A stretch of 64,000 nt of DNA from Flammeovirga aprica JL-4 (GCF_012844305.1 NZ_JABANE010000002.1:62001-126000), one strand, 5' to 3'. Shown: positions 17,929 to 27,103, counted from the first letter of the stretch. Program-made: numbers and translations. Notes: generated from the sequence alone by a model not told the origin.

Positions 17929-18879
17929 TTATTTCGTAGCAACTGATTTACCTTTAATTTCGGCCACTGTTTCCACTACAATCTTCACTACCCATTTGTT
18001 GATATTGGCATCTGGAAGAATCGCATCTTGCTTATAAACGACACGCTTTTGGTCTTCTACCATATCCACACCTTTCTGGATGATCTCGCCTTGAAAGTGT
18101 TCATCATTAGCAACTAATACAGGGATAACGATCGCTCTTTCCTCCAATTCTAAGATTTGGTCGATTGCCTTTTTAGTAGGTTCAGAAGAGTATCTTACCA
18201 AGTGACCGCACCATCCGTAAGAGATAGAACCGATACCTGTTTGTGCTTTTAAATAACGTCCAATATCTTCTACCATTTCTTCCCACTGTTGGTTAAACTC
18301 CTCATCACCGTAAGCGATTAAAGCTACACCTTCGTCACCAGAACCATTCGATAACGCTTTGGCTCTACGCGTAATGTTTTTCTTTAATACCGTTGGGAAG
18401 TCTAAAAGTGGTGTTACAACGACTCTCGCCTTAGAAGTATAAGTATCAATACCTTCCTCTTTTAAACTCGCCTTCACTTTCGGATCGTTAGCTAACCCTA
18501 CAATGTTAGGAATATCGTTAGAAGTATGTGATGAAATCGTCAAGAAGATCGGTACTACAATGACTCTGTCGTAGTTTTCCTCATCAAATTTCTTCATTTG
18601 AGTAGCAATTGATGGCTCAGTGTATTCCATAAATGCTGTACGAACGTCTGTAATTTCACCACTTTTCATGATGTCATCTTTTACGTCGATCTCTATATCT
18701 TTCAACATCTGTCTCCACCCTTTAGAGTGAGAACCGTGATTGACTAATAACACACCGATTTTTTCACCTGTGTTTGAATTGGCTGTTGATTCACTTGCTT
18801 GATTTTTCTTTTCTCCTGTAGCACAAGAGAACGCGATCAACGATACTAAAGCGAAAAGGAATGAGTTGAATAATTTCAT
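17929..18879 (-). CDS. Exported CbiX/CbiK-type chelatase lipoprotein
   Basis: 316 residues. Lipobox AFSC gives a lipid-modified Cys19. Residues about 42-310 form a class II chelatase: NHGSHSKGW carries the first conserved His, and VPIFLTISSHTSNDIP the second (the PlFl..G.H block). Family members insert Co or Fe into sirohydrochlorin, or act on other tetrapyrroles, in the cytoplasm. The signal peptide here puts the domain in the periplasm or outer membrane, where removal of iron from imported heme or scavenging of tetrapyrrole is more likely. It lies just upstream of the flavinylated protein gene (gap about 115 bases) in the heme region. Confidence 0.8.
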   Translation of the reverse strand: MKLFNSFLFALVSLIAFSCATGEKKNQASESTANSNTGEKIGVLLVNHGSHSKGWRQMLKDIEIDVKDDIMKSGEITDVRTAFMEYTEPSIATQMKKFDEENYDRVIVVPIFLTISSHTSNDIPNIVGLANDPKVKASLKEEGIDTYTSKARVVVTPLLDFPTVLKKNITRRAKALSNGSGDEGVALIAYGDEEFNQQWEEMVEDIGRYLKAQTGIGSISYGWCGHLVRYSSEPTKKAIDQILELEERAIVIPVLVANDEHFQGEIIQKGVDMVEDQKRVVYKQDAILPDANINKWVVKIVVETVAEIKGKSVATK

Positions 18880-18914
18880 TTATTATTTGTAATTAATCTA
18901 AATAAGAATAACAC

Positions 18915-18922
18915 AAATGTAG
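18915..18922 (-). promoter_or_regulatory. Putative -7 element of the chelatase operon
   Basis: CAAATGTA on the plus strand is TACATTTG on the minus strand, an exact TAnnTTTG. It gives a leader of about 30 bases. No TTTG lies at the -33 position. Confidence 0.6.
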
Positions 18923-18946
18923 GGGGAAAGCGCCTTAAAGGTTTAT

Positions 18947-18980
18947 CGAAATCGGAAATGATTTTTTCGAAATCGGAAAA
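18947..18980. promoter_or_regulatory. Putative AraC-type operator: two 13-bp direct repeats 21 bp apart
   Basis: TCGAAATCGGAAA occurs at 18947-18959 and again at 18968-18980. A 21-bp period puts both sites on one DNA face, as in araI-type sites for two AraC monomers. The pair sits just upstream of where the missing -33 element of the chelatase promoter would be, and the divergent gene at 19222 encodes an AraC regulator. Confidence 0.65.
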
Positions 18981-19116
18981 ACATTGCTCACACAAATCGA
19001 TAAAACAGCTACAAAAACAACATAAAACACTGAATAACTGACATTTAAACTTACTGTTTATTTCACAAAAAAGATCCTATTCAATGTTTGCTATTTTTAA
19101 TTAATCTAAATTAAGT

Positions 19117-19124
19117 TATTTTTG
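19117..19124 (+). promoter_or_regulatory. Putative -7 element of the AraC regulator gene
   Basis: TATTTTTG, an exact TAnnTTTG, about 100 bases before the start codon. A TTTG at 19087-19090 is rather far for a standard -33 box. A palindromic TTAATT/AATTAA (19097-19114) lies directly upstream and could bind an iron regulator. Confidence 0.5.
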
Positions 19125-19221
19125 TGATAGAAATTATAACAGCAACCTATTATAATTCTATCACTACAACGAATCAATTTAATTCGATTATCAGACTTTT
19201 TCCGGTACGAAAAATAAAGCA

Positions 19222-20169
19222 ATGCTTCACTTTTTTAATAAAATAAATAAGCAAAAAACAGCGGTCCTTTCCTCAAAAGAAGAATTTGGATTATTAAATG
19301 AACACAGGCAGTGTTTACCTCACTTTGGGAAAGGTGATGTAAAAATCATTTCCTATGACTCATGGGCTATTTTTTCAATTCAACTGCAAAAGTGTTTATA
19401 CAAACAGGAGGCATTTAATATTACTACGAACAGTAAGTGTATTGTATTTAACTTAGATCAAAAACATGAAATGGAATGGTCTACAAGCAAGAATCATACT
19501 TATAAAATAAAGCCTCAGACCGGTACTTTCTTCAATACTATTGAAAAGCATTTTGAATTGAATCTCACAAAACCGCTCAACATTCTGATCATTGAATTGA
19601 GAGATAATTATTTTGATCAGGGGCTTTTTCATCCTTCCCTAAAACAATTAATTCATGCCGTCTTTGATGAAAAGGACCGTTTGTCTTTTGCTATTTCAAA
19701 GCGACTATCTTCTTTTCTTGAAGAAATTAATCAATCGAGTAAAAGAGGCGTCTGTCAGTTGATGTTTTTAAACGCGAAAGTTTTTGAAGTGCTTTCTGAA
19801 ATTACAGATGACTTAGAAACGCTCACTGAAGGAGATGCATTACACCCTTATCAGGATCAATTGGATCAGATAAAAGAATTGATTGATACCAAAATACATA
19901 TTCAGTTTTCTATTAATGAACTCGCTAAAACAGTAGGATTGAATACCTCTTATTTAAAGAAGTATTTTAAAGAAGCATTTAATGAAACTATTTTTGAATA
20001 CGCCACTCGAAAGAGAATTGATTATGCCAAAGAGCTTTTAGAAACTTCGGATCTTCCTATTTCTACTATTTCCGAAAAAATAGGCTATCAACAGAGTGCA
20101 CACTTTTCTTATGCTTTCAAGAAAAATACTGGACTCACTCCTAATCAGTATAGAAAGAATTTCAATTAA
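19222..20169 (+). CDS. AraC-family transcriptional regulator (PchR-like)
   Basis: 315 residues. The C-terminal 100 hold two helix-turn-helix units (INELAKTVGLNTSYLKKYFK; then ISTISEKIGYQQSAHFSYAF) and the signature GLTPNQYRK. The N-terminal 200 form a ligand-sensing domain without a recognised fold. The gene sits between a chelatase/heme operon and a siderophore receptor, as PchR-type regulators do, and a 21-bp-spaced direct repeat at 18947-18980 is a candidate site. It probably responds to a siderophore or heme and activates both sides. Confidence 0.85.
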   Translation: MLHFFNKINKQKTAVLSSKEEFGLLNEHRQCLPHFGKGDVKIISYDSWAIFSIQLQKCLYKQEAFNITTNSKCIVFNLDQKHEMEWSTSKNHTYKIKPQTGTFFNTIEKHFELNLTKPLNILIIELRDNYFDQGLFHPSLKQLIHAVFDEKDRLSFAISKRLSSFLEEINQSSKRGVCQLMFLNAKVFEVLSEITDDLETLTEGDALHPYQDQLDQIKELIDTKIHIQFSINELAKTVGLNTSYLKKYFKEAFNETIFEYATRKRIDYAKELLETSDLPISTISEKIGYQQSAHFSYAFKKNTGLTPNQYRKNFN

Positions 20170-20259
20170 CATTAATTACAGCGCTTACTTACAATATGTT
20201 AATTTAGAATTATTAAAAAAGTAACATTCTGTAAAATGGAATCAGTCTAAATAAAGGTT

Positions 20260-20267
20260 TAAGTTTG
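20260..20267 (+). promoter_or_regulatory. Putative -7 element of the siderophore receptor gene
   Basis: TAAGTTTG, an exact TAnnTTTG, giving a leader of about 20 bases. No good TTTG was found 19-23 bases upstream, which would fit an activator-dependent promoter. Confidence 0.55.
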
Positions 20268-20295
20268 TAGCCGTAACATTTCATTTTATCGGACC

Positions 20296-22623
20296 ATGAC
20301 TATTTTAAAGCTTACCCTACTATTATTTATATTTCCTACAGTGCTGTTTGCTCAGCAATCCATTTCCGGAAAAGTAACGGATCATAATGGTGGTGCACTT
20401 CCAAGTGTAAGTGTCGGGATTTTAAATACAAGTATCAGTCAAACTACCGCAGAAGACGGTACGTTTACTTTAAACAATGTTCCAGAAGGAGAACATCAAT
20501 TGGTGGCCTATTTTGTAGGTTATCAAAAATCAGTAACAACTATTCAGGTAAAAGAAGGAGAAGATTTAAGTCTATCTCTTATTTTAAAAGAAGATACAAG
20601 AGAGCTTCAACAAGTGGAGATCCTTGGTGTAGAGGAAGAGTCTTACAATAACTCTTATACTTTTAGTGCAACAAGAACCGGAACACTGATCAAGGATGTT
20701 CCTCAATCCATTTCTACTGTTACAAAAGAGTTAATGATTGATCAGCAGGCTTATTACCTCAGCGATGTGGTCAGAAACGTGGCCGGTGTGAGTCAGTATA
20801 CTATTTACAATGACTTTGCCGTACGTGGTTATAGAAATCAGGATGGTCAATTGGTAAACGGTTTGAAAACTGCTTTTAACTCTTGGACACAGCCTATTAT
20901 TGGTCTTTATGAAAGAGTGGAAGTAATTAAAGGCCCTGCTTCTGCCCTTTTTGCAAATGCCAACCCTGGAGGAACGATCAACTTTGTCACGAAAAAACCA
21001 CTGACTACTCAACAAGGCTCTGCTACAGTTTCGGCTGGAAGTTTTAATACCTATAGAGCCAATGTAGATGTTACTGGCCCATTGACCAACAACAAAAAGT
21101 TATTGTACCGTTTGAATGCTGGGTACCAATCAAGCGATACTTTCAGAGATAACAGCGGTGGTGAATCCTATTATGTTGCTCCTTCCATTTCCTTTGTTCC
21201 TTCAGACAAAACAAGGTTCAATGTGGACATGGTATATATGAAAAATAACACAATACTCGACAGAGGTAAACCTAATTACCAAGGTAGTAAAGACTTGAAT
21301 CAAACACCGATCAACCTTTCTACTTCTCAACCTGGAGATCGTCTGAATAATGATAACTTATACATCACGTTCTCTTGGAACCAAAAAATCACAGATTGGT
21401 TATCCTTCAACTCTTCTTATTTGATGTTTAGATCTGAATCGGATTTGGCAGAACACAGAACCAACGGAAAGTACATTACACCAAGTGTATTGGAAATGCG
21501 TTATGTGGAAAGAGAGGAATACAAAAACTCAGACAATATCACGAATTATTTTGTTTCCAAATTCAATACAGGTCAGGTCAAGCACACCGTAATGGTGGGG
21601 ATGGACTACAGCGAAAAAGTATATGATAAAAACGAAAGACAGGCTCGTGGTGAAGCACAAGGGGTTCCGAATTTTGATTTAGATAATCCTCAATATGGCA
21701 ACAGCAACCCTGCAGATTATTATTTTGATCCGAAAAGGTCAATCCACATGAGAACTACAGCGTATACCAAAAACTATACAACAGGTTTTTACATTCAAGA
21801 ACAGCTTAACTATAAGAAATTAAATGTCTTGGTAGGGCTTCGTCAGGAGTTTTACAAGGATGTGAGATTGGATAATGGCAATCAAGTCACTAAGGAACAG
21901 TCTGCCTTACTTCCTCGTTTTGGTGTAACATATGAACTGACAAACACCATCAACTTATACGGTACTTATACGGAAGGTTTTGAGCCTCAAGATTTTGGTA
22001 TGAATGCGGAACAAAATGGCGGTCCTTTTGATCCTAAAAAATCCAATATGTGGGAAACGGGTATTAAAGGAGATTTCTTTGATGGGCGATTATCAGCAAC
22101 TACTTCAGTTTACTGGATCACCGTGAATAATATTTTGGTACAAGACCCTAACGATATCGACCGTCTGATCCAAAGAGGACAGGAACAATCAAAAGGTTTT
22201 GAATTGGAAGTGAATGGGCAGGTCACAAAGAACTTAAGTTTAACGACCAACTACGCTTTCAATAATGCCATCATAACTGAATCTGATAATCCTGATGAAA
22301 TTGGAAAACAGAAAGAAAACGCTCCACAACATCAAGCGGGATTCTGGGCGAAATATGATTTCCTAGAAGGTTCTTTAAGGGGTTTCGGTGTTGGTTTTGG
22401 TGGTCAATATGTAGGAGAAAGAAACACCAATACACCTGATCTTATTTTAGACGATTATCTGCTTTGGGATGCCGCAGTCTATTATACATTCAAGAATTTC
22501 AGAATTTCAGCCAACTTAAAGAATATCACAGACGAAAGGTACTATGTAGGTGGTTACAATTATGATAGAGTATTCCCTGGTGCTCCAAGGAATTTCACGA
22601 TTGGATTAACTTATAAATTCTAA
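20296..22623 (+). CDS. TonB-dependent siderophore receptor
   Basis: 775 residues: signal peptide (1-19), regulatory beta domain (about 22-105), plug (DVPQSISTVTKELM, VEVIKGPASALFANANPGGTIN) and a barrel of the FhuA/FpvA type with RPRF-like LLPRFGVTYELTNTINLYGTYTEGFEPQ and C-terminal FTIGLTYKF. The plug and barrel signatures are those of ferric-hydroxamate or catecholate receptors. The downstream PepSY reductase gene (gap 64 bases) and upstream AraC gene match a standard siderophore-uptake set. The ligand is unknown, and no synthesis genes are present. Confidence 0.9.
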   Translation: MTILKLTLLLFIFPTVLFAQQSISGKVTDHNGGALPSVSVGILNTSISQTTAEDGTFTLNNVPEGEHQLVAYFVGYQKSVTTIQVKEGEDLSLSLILKEDTRELQQVEILGVEEESYNNSYTFSATRTGTLIKDVPQSISTVTKELMIDQQAYYLSDVVRNVAGVSQYTIYNDFAVRGYRNQDGQLVNGLKTAFNSWTQPIIGLYERVEVIKGPASALFANANPGGTINFVTKKPLTTQQGSATVSAGSFNTYRANVDVTGPLTNNKKLLYRLNAGYQSSDTFRDNSGGESYYVAPSISFVPSDKTRFNVDMVYMKNNTILDRGKPNYQGSKDLNQTPINLSTSQPGDRLNNDNLYITFSWNQKITDWLSFNSSYLMFRSESDLAEHRTNGKYITPSVLEMRYVEREEYKNSDNITNYFVSKFNTGQVKHTVMVGMDYSEKVYDKNERQARGEAQGVPNFDLDNPQYGNSNPADYYFDPKRSIHMRTTAYTKNYTTGFYIQEQLNYKKLNVLVGLRQEFYKDVRLDNGNQVTKEQSALLPRFGVTYELTNTINLYGTYTEGFEPQDFGMNAEQNGGPFDPKKSNMWETGIKGDFFDGRLSATTSVYWITVNNILVQDPNDIDRLIQRGQEQSKGFELEVNGQVTKNLSLTTNYAFNNAIITESDNPDEIGKQKENAPQHQAGFWAKYDFLEGSLRGFGVGFGGQYVGERNTNTPDLILDDYLLWDAAVYYTFKNFRISANLKNITDERYYVGGYNYDRVFPGAPRNFTIGLTYKF

Positions 22624-22648
22624 TACCTCTTCGGGGGACACAAAATAT

Positions 22649-22680
22649 ACAGCGGGTAGTCACGCAGGACTGCCCCTACA
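22649..22680. repeat. REP-like hairpin element, family E
   Basis: TACAGCGGG, then GGGTAGTC (22654-22661), loop ACGCAG and GACTGCCC (22668-22675). It lies in the 64-base gap between the receptor and PepSY genes, where it could attenuate read-through. Confidence 0.7.
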
Positions 22681-22687
22681 GAACAAC

Positions 22688-24001
22688 ATGATGAATAAAA
22701 AGAAACTTTGGAAATGGCATAGCTGGCTAGGACTGTATAGCGGTCTTGTAATCTGTATATTGAGTTTTACAGGGGCTTTGGCGGTTTTTAAGTTTGAAAT
22801 AGATCATCTATTAAATAAGGATTTATTTTACGTTGTACCTCAAGAAAAGATAGGTAATGTCAACCAATTCATTTATGATATCCTTGCCCACTACCCTGAA
22901 CATAGTGGCTATATTGTTGAGCCTGCTGAGGCTGAAAATCGTTCTTGGAAAGTTGCTTTCAGAGTAAAAGAAGAAGGTCAGAATATCGCCAAAGAAGTCT
23001 TTTTCAATCCTTATACTGGAGAGGTTTTAGGAGAAAGAGACATGTACAAAACGGTCGCTTTTTTTATTAGAAATATCCACGTAAGACTGTTTGATGGATG
23101 GTATGGAAGACAGTGGGTAGGATTGGCTGGCGTATGTATGTTTCTTTCGCTTGCTATCAGTATTCCTCTGTATTTTGATTTTACGAAGAAGCAAAAGTTC
23201 GGAGAAGTGAGAACGAAAAGAAGCCGTCAAAAATGGGCAGACCTTCATAAGTTCATCGGGTTAGCCACAATAGTTTTCCATTTGATTATCGCATTTACAG
23301 GAGCTTGGTTAGGATTGCAACCCAAAATTCAAAAACCTTTGATAGGCGAACGTCCGGGCATCTACAAGCCCGCTGAGTTTCCTTTATCCAAAAATGAGGA
23401 TAAGCTTGTTGAAATCGATTTTCCTACTCTACTTTCCAAAGTCAAAAAAGAATTCCCAGAGTTGACTTCTTTAAAAATAAAAGCGTCTGCTGATGGAAGT
23501 AGAACAGCTACGGTATACGGTAATATTCCATGGATGCCTTATGAAAGGCAAACCAATTTTGTGGTCTTAGACAAAGAAGATCTTTTACTCATCAAGAAAT
23601 TAGATATTCGTAAAACAGGCATTGGAAGCCATCTTTTCTATATGCAGGAAGCCTTACATTTCGGAGACTTTTGGGGTATAGGCTTGAAAGTAATCTACTG
23701 TCTTTTTGGACTGATTGGAGGTTTCTTAGGCATCAGTGGTTTCTTTGTTTATTACAAAAGAACAGAAAAGAAAAGAGTACAACGCTACCCTCTTCTGACC
23801 ACTGCTAATATCATTTATGGGTTTACTTTTATCTGTCTTTTAGTCACTGCTTTGATTGCTTTCAGTAGTGTGAATTTTGGAGCCAATTATCCTACAAGTA
23901 CCATTACCACACCTTCTTTTTACGTTATTCTTTCTGCTTACATCATTTATAGATTGATGCGTTATTTCTTTAAAAAAGGCTTTCTTCACGTAGAAGCGTA
24001 G
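22688..24001 (+). CDS. PepSY-associated membrane protein, probable ferrisiderophore reductase
   Basis: 437 residues. KLWKWHSWLGLYSGLVICILSFTGALAVF is the first helix pair start typical of the PepSY_TM family; further helices lie near 145-165, 190-215, 335-355 and 380-425, with PepSY-like soluble segments between. Relatives such as FoxB and FhuF-independent reductases release iron from siderophores at the inner membrane using heme or quinol electrons. Position directly after a siderophore receptor fits. The last four codons and the stop lie inside the first unit of a tandem repeat, so the C-terminus may have been altered by its arrival. Confidence 0.85.
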   Translation: MMNKKKLWKWHSWLGLYSGLVICILSFTGALAVFKFEIDHLLNKDLFYVVPQEKIGNVNQFIYDILAHYPEHSGYIVEPAEAENRSWKVAFRVKEEGQNIAKEVFFNPYTGEVLGERDMYKTVAFFIRNIHVRLFDGWYGRQWVGLAGVCMFLSLAISIPLYFDFTKKQKFGEVRTKRSRQKWADLHKFIGLATIVFHLIIAFTGAWLGLQPKIQKPLIGERPGIYKPAEFPLSKNEDKLVEIDFPTLLSKVKKEFPELTSLKIKASADGSRTATVYGNIPWMPYERQTNFVVLDKEDLLLIKKLDIRKTGIGSHLFYMQEALHFGDFWGIGLKVIYCLFGLIGGFLGISGFFVYYKRTEKKRVQRYPLLTTANIIYGFTFICLLVTALIAFSSVNFGANYPTSTITTPSFYVILSAYIIYRLMRYFFKKGFLHVEA

Positions 24002-24485
24002 CCTGCTACGCAAAAACCTACCAAACCCCGATGCTTTTCAAGTTTTAAAGTAAGCAATAAACGAAAAAGATTTCTACATAAGATCAACGGCACGTAGCAG
24101 GCTACGTGGCTACAGACACCTCTATCTGATACGAAAGCAATCATAAGGTTTTGCAACAACATTTGATACAGCTCCACGTAGAAGCGTAGCCTGCTACGCA
24201 AAACCCATCAAACACCGATACATTTCAAGTTTTAAAGTAAGCAACAAAAACGAAAGCTGACTGCATTAAATCAACGGCACGTAGCAGGCTACGTAGCTAC
24301 AGACACCTCTATCTGATACGAAAGCAATCATAAGGTTTTGCAACAACATTTGATACAACTTCACGTAGAAGCGTAGCCTGCTACGCAAAACCCCATCAAA
24401 CACCGATATTTTTCAAGTTTTAAAGTAAGCAATAAACGAGAAAAGATTTCTGCATAAAATCAACGACACGTAGTGGACTACGTGA
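23987..24485. repeat. Tandem repeat, 187-188 bp period, about 2.7 copies, hairpin family C
   Basis: Units start at 23987, 24175 and 24362. Each carries GCGTAGcctgCTACGC near its start and a second hairpin, ACGTAGcaggCTACGT, about 110 bases later, with conserved spacer text such as TTTTCAAGTTTTAAAGTAAGC. The third unit ends in the variant CACGTAGtggaCTACGTG. A single related element lies at 54301-54418. The first unit overlaps the end of the PepSY gene. Confidence 0.9.
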
Positions 24486-24502
24486 GGTCTTATAATATGA
24501 AA

Positions 24503-24530
24503 AACCTCAGCTATATAAATAACTGAGGTT
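24503..24530. terminator. Terminator-like hairpin after the repeat array
   Basis: AACCTCAG (24503-24510) pairs with CTGAGGTT (24523-24530) around an A/T loop. It may end transcripts of the siderophore operon that pass the repeats. Confidence 0.7.
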
Positions 24531-24677
24531 TAATGCGATTAAGGTTATGTAATATACATAAATATTATAGGAAACTTCAACGAAAAATTATCGTTGATCG
24601 ACACTTGATTATGGTTTAATACTTCATAAACCAATAGGGAATTTTATAAACTTATAGTTTACTGGGTTATTATATCT

Positions 24678-25001
24678 TTATACTTTGCTCAAGATCTTTT
24701 CCGTTTCAATCATTAAAATAGCAATCTGCATCCCTGTCTTCAGGTCTTCAAATTCTTCATGACTCAAACAGTAATTCACTTGTTTATCTTTTGTTTTCAA
24801 TATCAGTTTCATTTCATCGTCTGCAAACTGAAAAGCATGTTGATTAAAATCGATACTGTTCACCTTCTTGGCGTAATTGAAAAATTCTTTCTGTTCAAAA
24901 TTGAATAGCAAACCTTTAAGCTGTATGCCTACTTTTTTGCAATCCTGACATTGACTTATAATTAGTTCTTTTTCTGAGTATAATTTCTTCGCTCTACACA
25001 T
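24678..25001 (-). CDS. Small cytosolic protein, DUF6686-like
   Basis: 107 residues. MCRAKKLY...SQCQDCKKVGIQLKGLLFNF has a Cys at 2 and a CxxC pair at about 18-21, a possible metal site, followed by a region ending in an amphipathic helix (MQIAILMIETEKIL). I recall small Bacteroidota proteins of this shape (DUF6686), but this is memory rather than a search. No role is known and the context offers none. It is AT-rich like its surroundings and monocistronic. Confidence 0.65.
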   Translation of the reverse strand: MCRAKKLYSEKELIISQCQDCKKVGIQLKGLLFNFEQKEFFNYAKKVNSIDFNQHAFQFADDEMKLILKTKDKQVNYCLSHEEFEDLKTGMQIAILMIETEKILSKV

Positions 25002-25135
25002 TTCGCAATGTTATTTTAATACACAATGAAGTGTTTATTATTTTTATTTAGATCAAATATAAATAACATATTTTGATTTGCAATGAAATGATGATAAATT
25101 ATATGAGAATAAACATATCTTAATTCTTTTTTCAT

Positions 25136-25143
25136 TAACTTTG
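25136..25143 (+). promoter_or_regulatory. Putative -7 element of the 25166 gene
   Basis: TAACTTTG, an exact TAnnTTTG, 22 bases before the start codon. Confidence 0.5.
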
Positions 25144-25165
25144 ATAGACAATTTAAGTCGATAAT

Positions 25166-25468
25166 ATGGGGTTTATAGATACACTAAAAAAGAGGTGGAA
25201 TGTGAAAAGCGGGTGGCAAGTAGGCGTTATTTTGCTGGTTTTTGCCCTCACAGGTACAACATTTATGTACACTGTGAAGCCTTATGTTTACCCATTATTT
25301 GGAATTACGGATGAAACAAGTACCTGGATCAGAGTACTAGCGTTTTTCTTTATAGGCCTCCCATGTTATCAGGTTCTTTTGCTCATTTGGGGCACTTTAT
25401 TGGGACAGTTTAAGTTTTTCTGGGAATTTGAAAAAAGAATGTTCAGAAGAATGATCGGTAAAAAGTAA
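25166..25468 (+). CDS. Small two-helix membrane protein, DUF6787-like
   Basis: 100 residues. There are two membrane segments (about 18-40 and 60-82) with a short loop, a basic N-terminus (KKRWNVKS) and a basic, aromatic C-terminus (GQFKFFWEFEKRM). The W-x-V start and GQF[KR]FF block resemble Bacteroidota DUF6787 proteins. Function unknown. The phosphatase gene follows after 57 bases on the same strand and may be co-transcribed. Confidence 0.7.
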   Translation: MGFIDTLKKRWNVKSGWQVGVILLVFALTGTTFMYTVKPYVYPLFGITDETSTWIRVLAFFFIGLPCYQVLLLIWGTLLGQFKFFWEFEKRMFRRMIGKK

Positions 25469-25525
25469 CAATATCATTTCGTTTGCCCTCTTAATTTACT
25501 TATTTCAATACTGCAATTCATATTT

Positions 25526-27016
25526 ATGCTTCAGCCATTTACGGTGTCTAAAAGTGATGATAACTTATTAGCATTATACTATCAAGAACGAATTAGAAAG
25601 TGCTATACAGCTATTCCTTTTTTCTTTATCGGCTATTTGATAGTGATTTCTTATTATGTCCTTGATGATTTCAGGATGTTTGAGCCTTCCACTGCATTTA
25701 CTTTCAGTAGGGTTCCTTCTATCATGTTATCTTTGATATTGATCATACTTCGTTTTACGAATTCAATGGAAGGGAAAATGAAAAACTATTGGATTCCTTT
25801 CTACACCGTCACTATTGCCTCTATTATTTATAGCTTGTATGCGGTCACTTTTCTGACCTACGAACAGCCTGATCATTTTCTTTCCGGGTTGTATATCATT
25901 ACTGCTTTTCAATTGATCGTATTAATCTACAGCATCATGCCTGCTTATGTTGCCATTAGTATCATAGGTATTGGTGCATCGTTCTTTTTAGGGGCTATAT
26001 ATTATCAGTATGGTCCATTTCACTCCACTTATCATATCCCTAACTTCATTGCTATCTGTATTACCAGCGTTATTGTCATTATTTTAAAATACAATAACAC
26101 CTTCCAAAACTTTAAGAATCATGTTTTATTGCAGGAAGAAAAAAATAGATCTGATACTTTTTACCAACTGACTTTGGAGCAAAATGAAAAGCTTCAAAAA
26201 CAAACCGATTTTATCAATCAACAAAAAGACATCCTTGCCAACCATTATAATGATATGCAGGAGAGCCTTCATTATGCGCAACGCATACAGAATGCAATGC
26301 TCCCTCTTCCTTTTTACAATATTGATAAAGTAAAAGAATATTTCACTTACTCTGCTCCAAAACATATTGTGAGTGGCGATTTCCATTGGTTTGGAAAATC
26401 AGAAAACGCACAAGTGATCGTAGTGGGAGATTGTACAGGGCACGGCGTTCCGGGTGCTTTAATGAGCATGTTAGGCGTCTCTATCCTCAACCGTTTGGTT
26501 ACACAGGAAAACGTGGACGATCCTCAATATATCATTGAGAAGATGCATATCCGCCTCAATACTCTGCTACAACAAAATTCTACTCACAACAATGACGGTA
26601 TGGCTTTGTCTGTGATCCGTGTACCGCTGTATCATGATGAAAACCTGATTACGTTCTGTGGAGCTAAAAGTCCTGTTTTATTTGTGAAGAAAAAAGGCCT
26701 GGAATTTTATAGAGGAGGCCGTTATTACATTGGGGGAAATATCTCTCCAATCAATAAATGCCAGAACATTTCCATTGAGATAGAACCAGGCATGATGATG
26801 TACCTTTATTCTGATGGTTTCAGGGATCAATTTGGAGGTATATTGGATAAAAAATACACCGCCCATCAATTCAGAGCTTTATTACAGGAAATTGCCAATG
26901 AACCTACGGCTGTACAAAAACAACAGCTTGCTACTGAATTTCTCAATTGGAAAGACACTAAAACGAAAGATAATATACAGGTAGATGATGTACTTGTAGC
27001 AGGTTTTAGATTTTAA
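25526..27016 (+). CDS. SpoIIE-type PP2C serine phosphatase with membrane sensor region
   Basis: 496 residues. About six hydrophobic segments span residues 28-190, followed by a coiled coil (about 200-250, QEEKNRSDTFYQLTLEQNEKLQKQ region). The C-terminal half is a SpoIIE/PP2C domain with the metal-binding blocks SGDFHWFG, VVGDCTGHGVPGALMSMLG and YSDGFRDQFGG. Such proteins dephosphorylate anti-sigma-factor antagonists or act as partner-switch outputs in stress or motility control. No STAS or anti-sigma gene is adjacent, so the partner lies elsewhere. Confidence 0.9.
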   Translation: MLQPFTVSKSDDNLLALYYQERIRKCYTAIPFFFIGYLIVISYYVLDDFRMFEPSTAFTFSRVPSIMLSLILIILRFTNSMEGKMKNYWIPFYTVTIASIIYSLYAVTFLTYEQPDHFLSGLYIITAFQLIVLIYSIMPAYVAISIIGIGASFFLGAIYYQYGPFHSTYHIPNFIAICITSVIVIILKYNNTFQNFKNHVLLQEEKNRSDTFYQLTLEQNEKLQKQTDFINQQKDILANHYNDMQESLHYAQRIQNAMLPLPFYNIDKVKEYFTYSAPKHIVSGDFHWFGKSENAQVIVVGDCTGHGVPGALMSMLGVSILNRLVTQENVDDPQYIIEKMHIRLNTLLQQNSTHNNDGMALSVIRVPLYHDENLITFCGAKSPVLFVKKKGLEFYRGGRYYIGGNISPINKCQNISIEIEPGMMMYLYSDGFRDQFGGILDKKYTAHQFRALLQEIANEPTAVQKQQLATEFLNWKDTKTKDNIQVDDVLVAGFRF

Positions 27017-27103
27017 TCCTATCTTATTTACTACACTGTAAACTAAAAATATCGTCAGCTTTCAATCGATATTTTCACAAGATTTATATGGCCTACTTTC
27101 AAG

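Noticed and set aside
23987..24485. CRISPR array
   Set aside because: Only three units with a 187-188-bp period, almost the entire unit is repeated, and there are no cas genes. It is a tandem repeat of a hairpin element.
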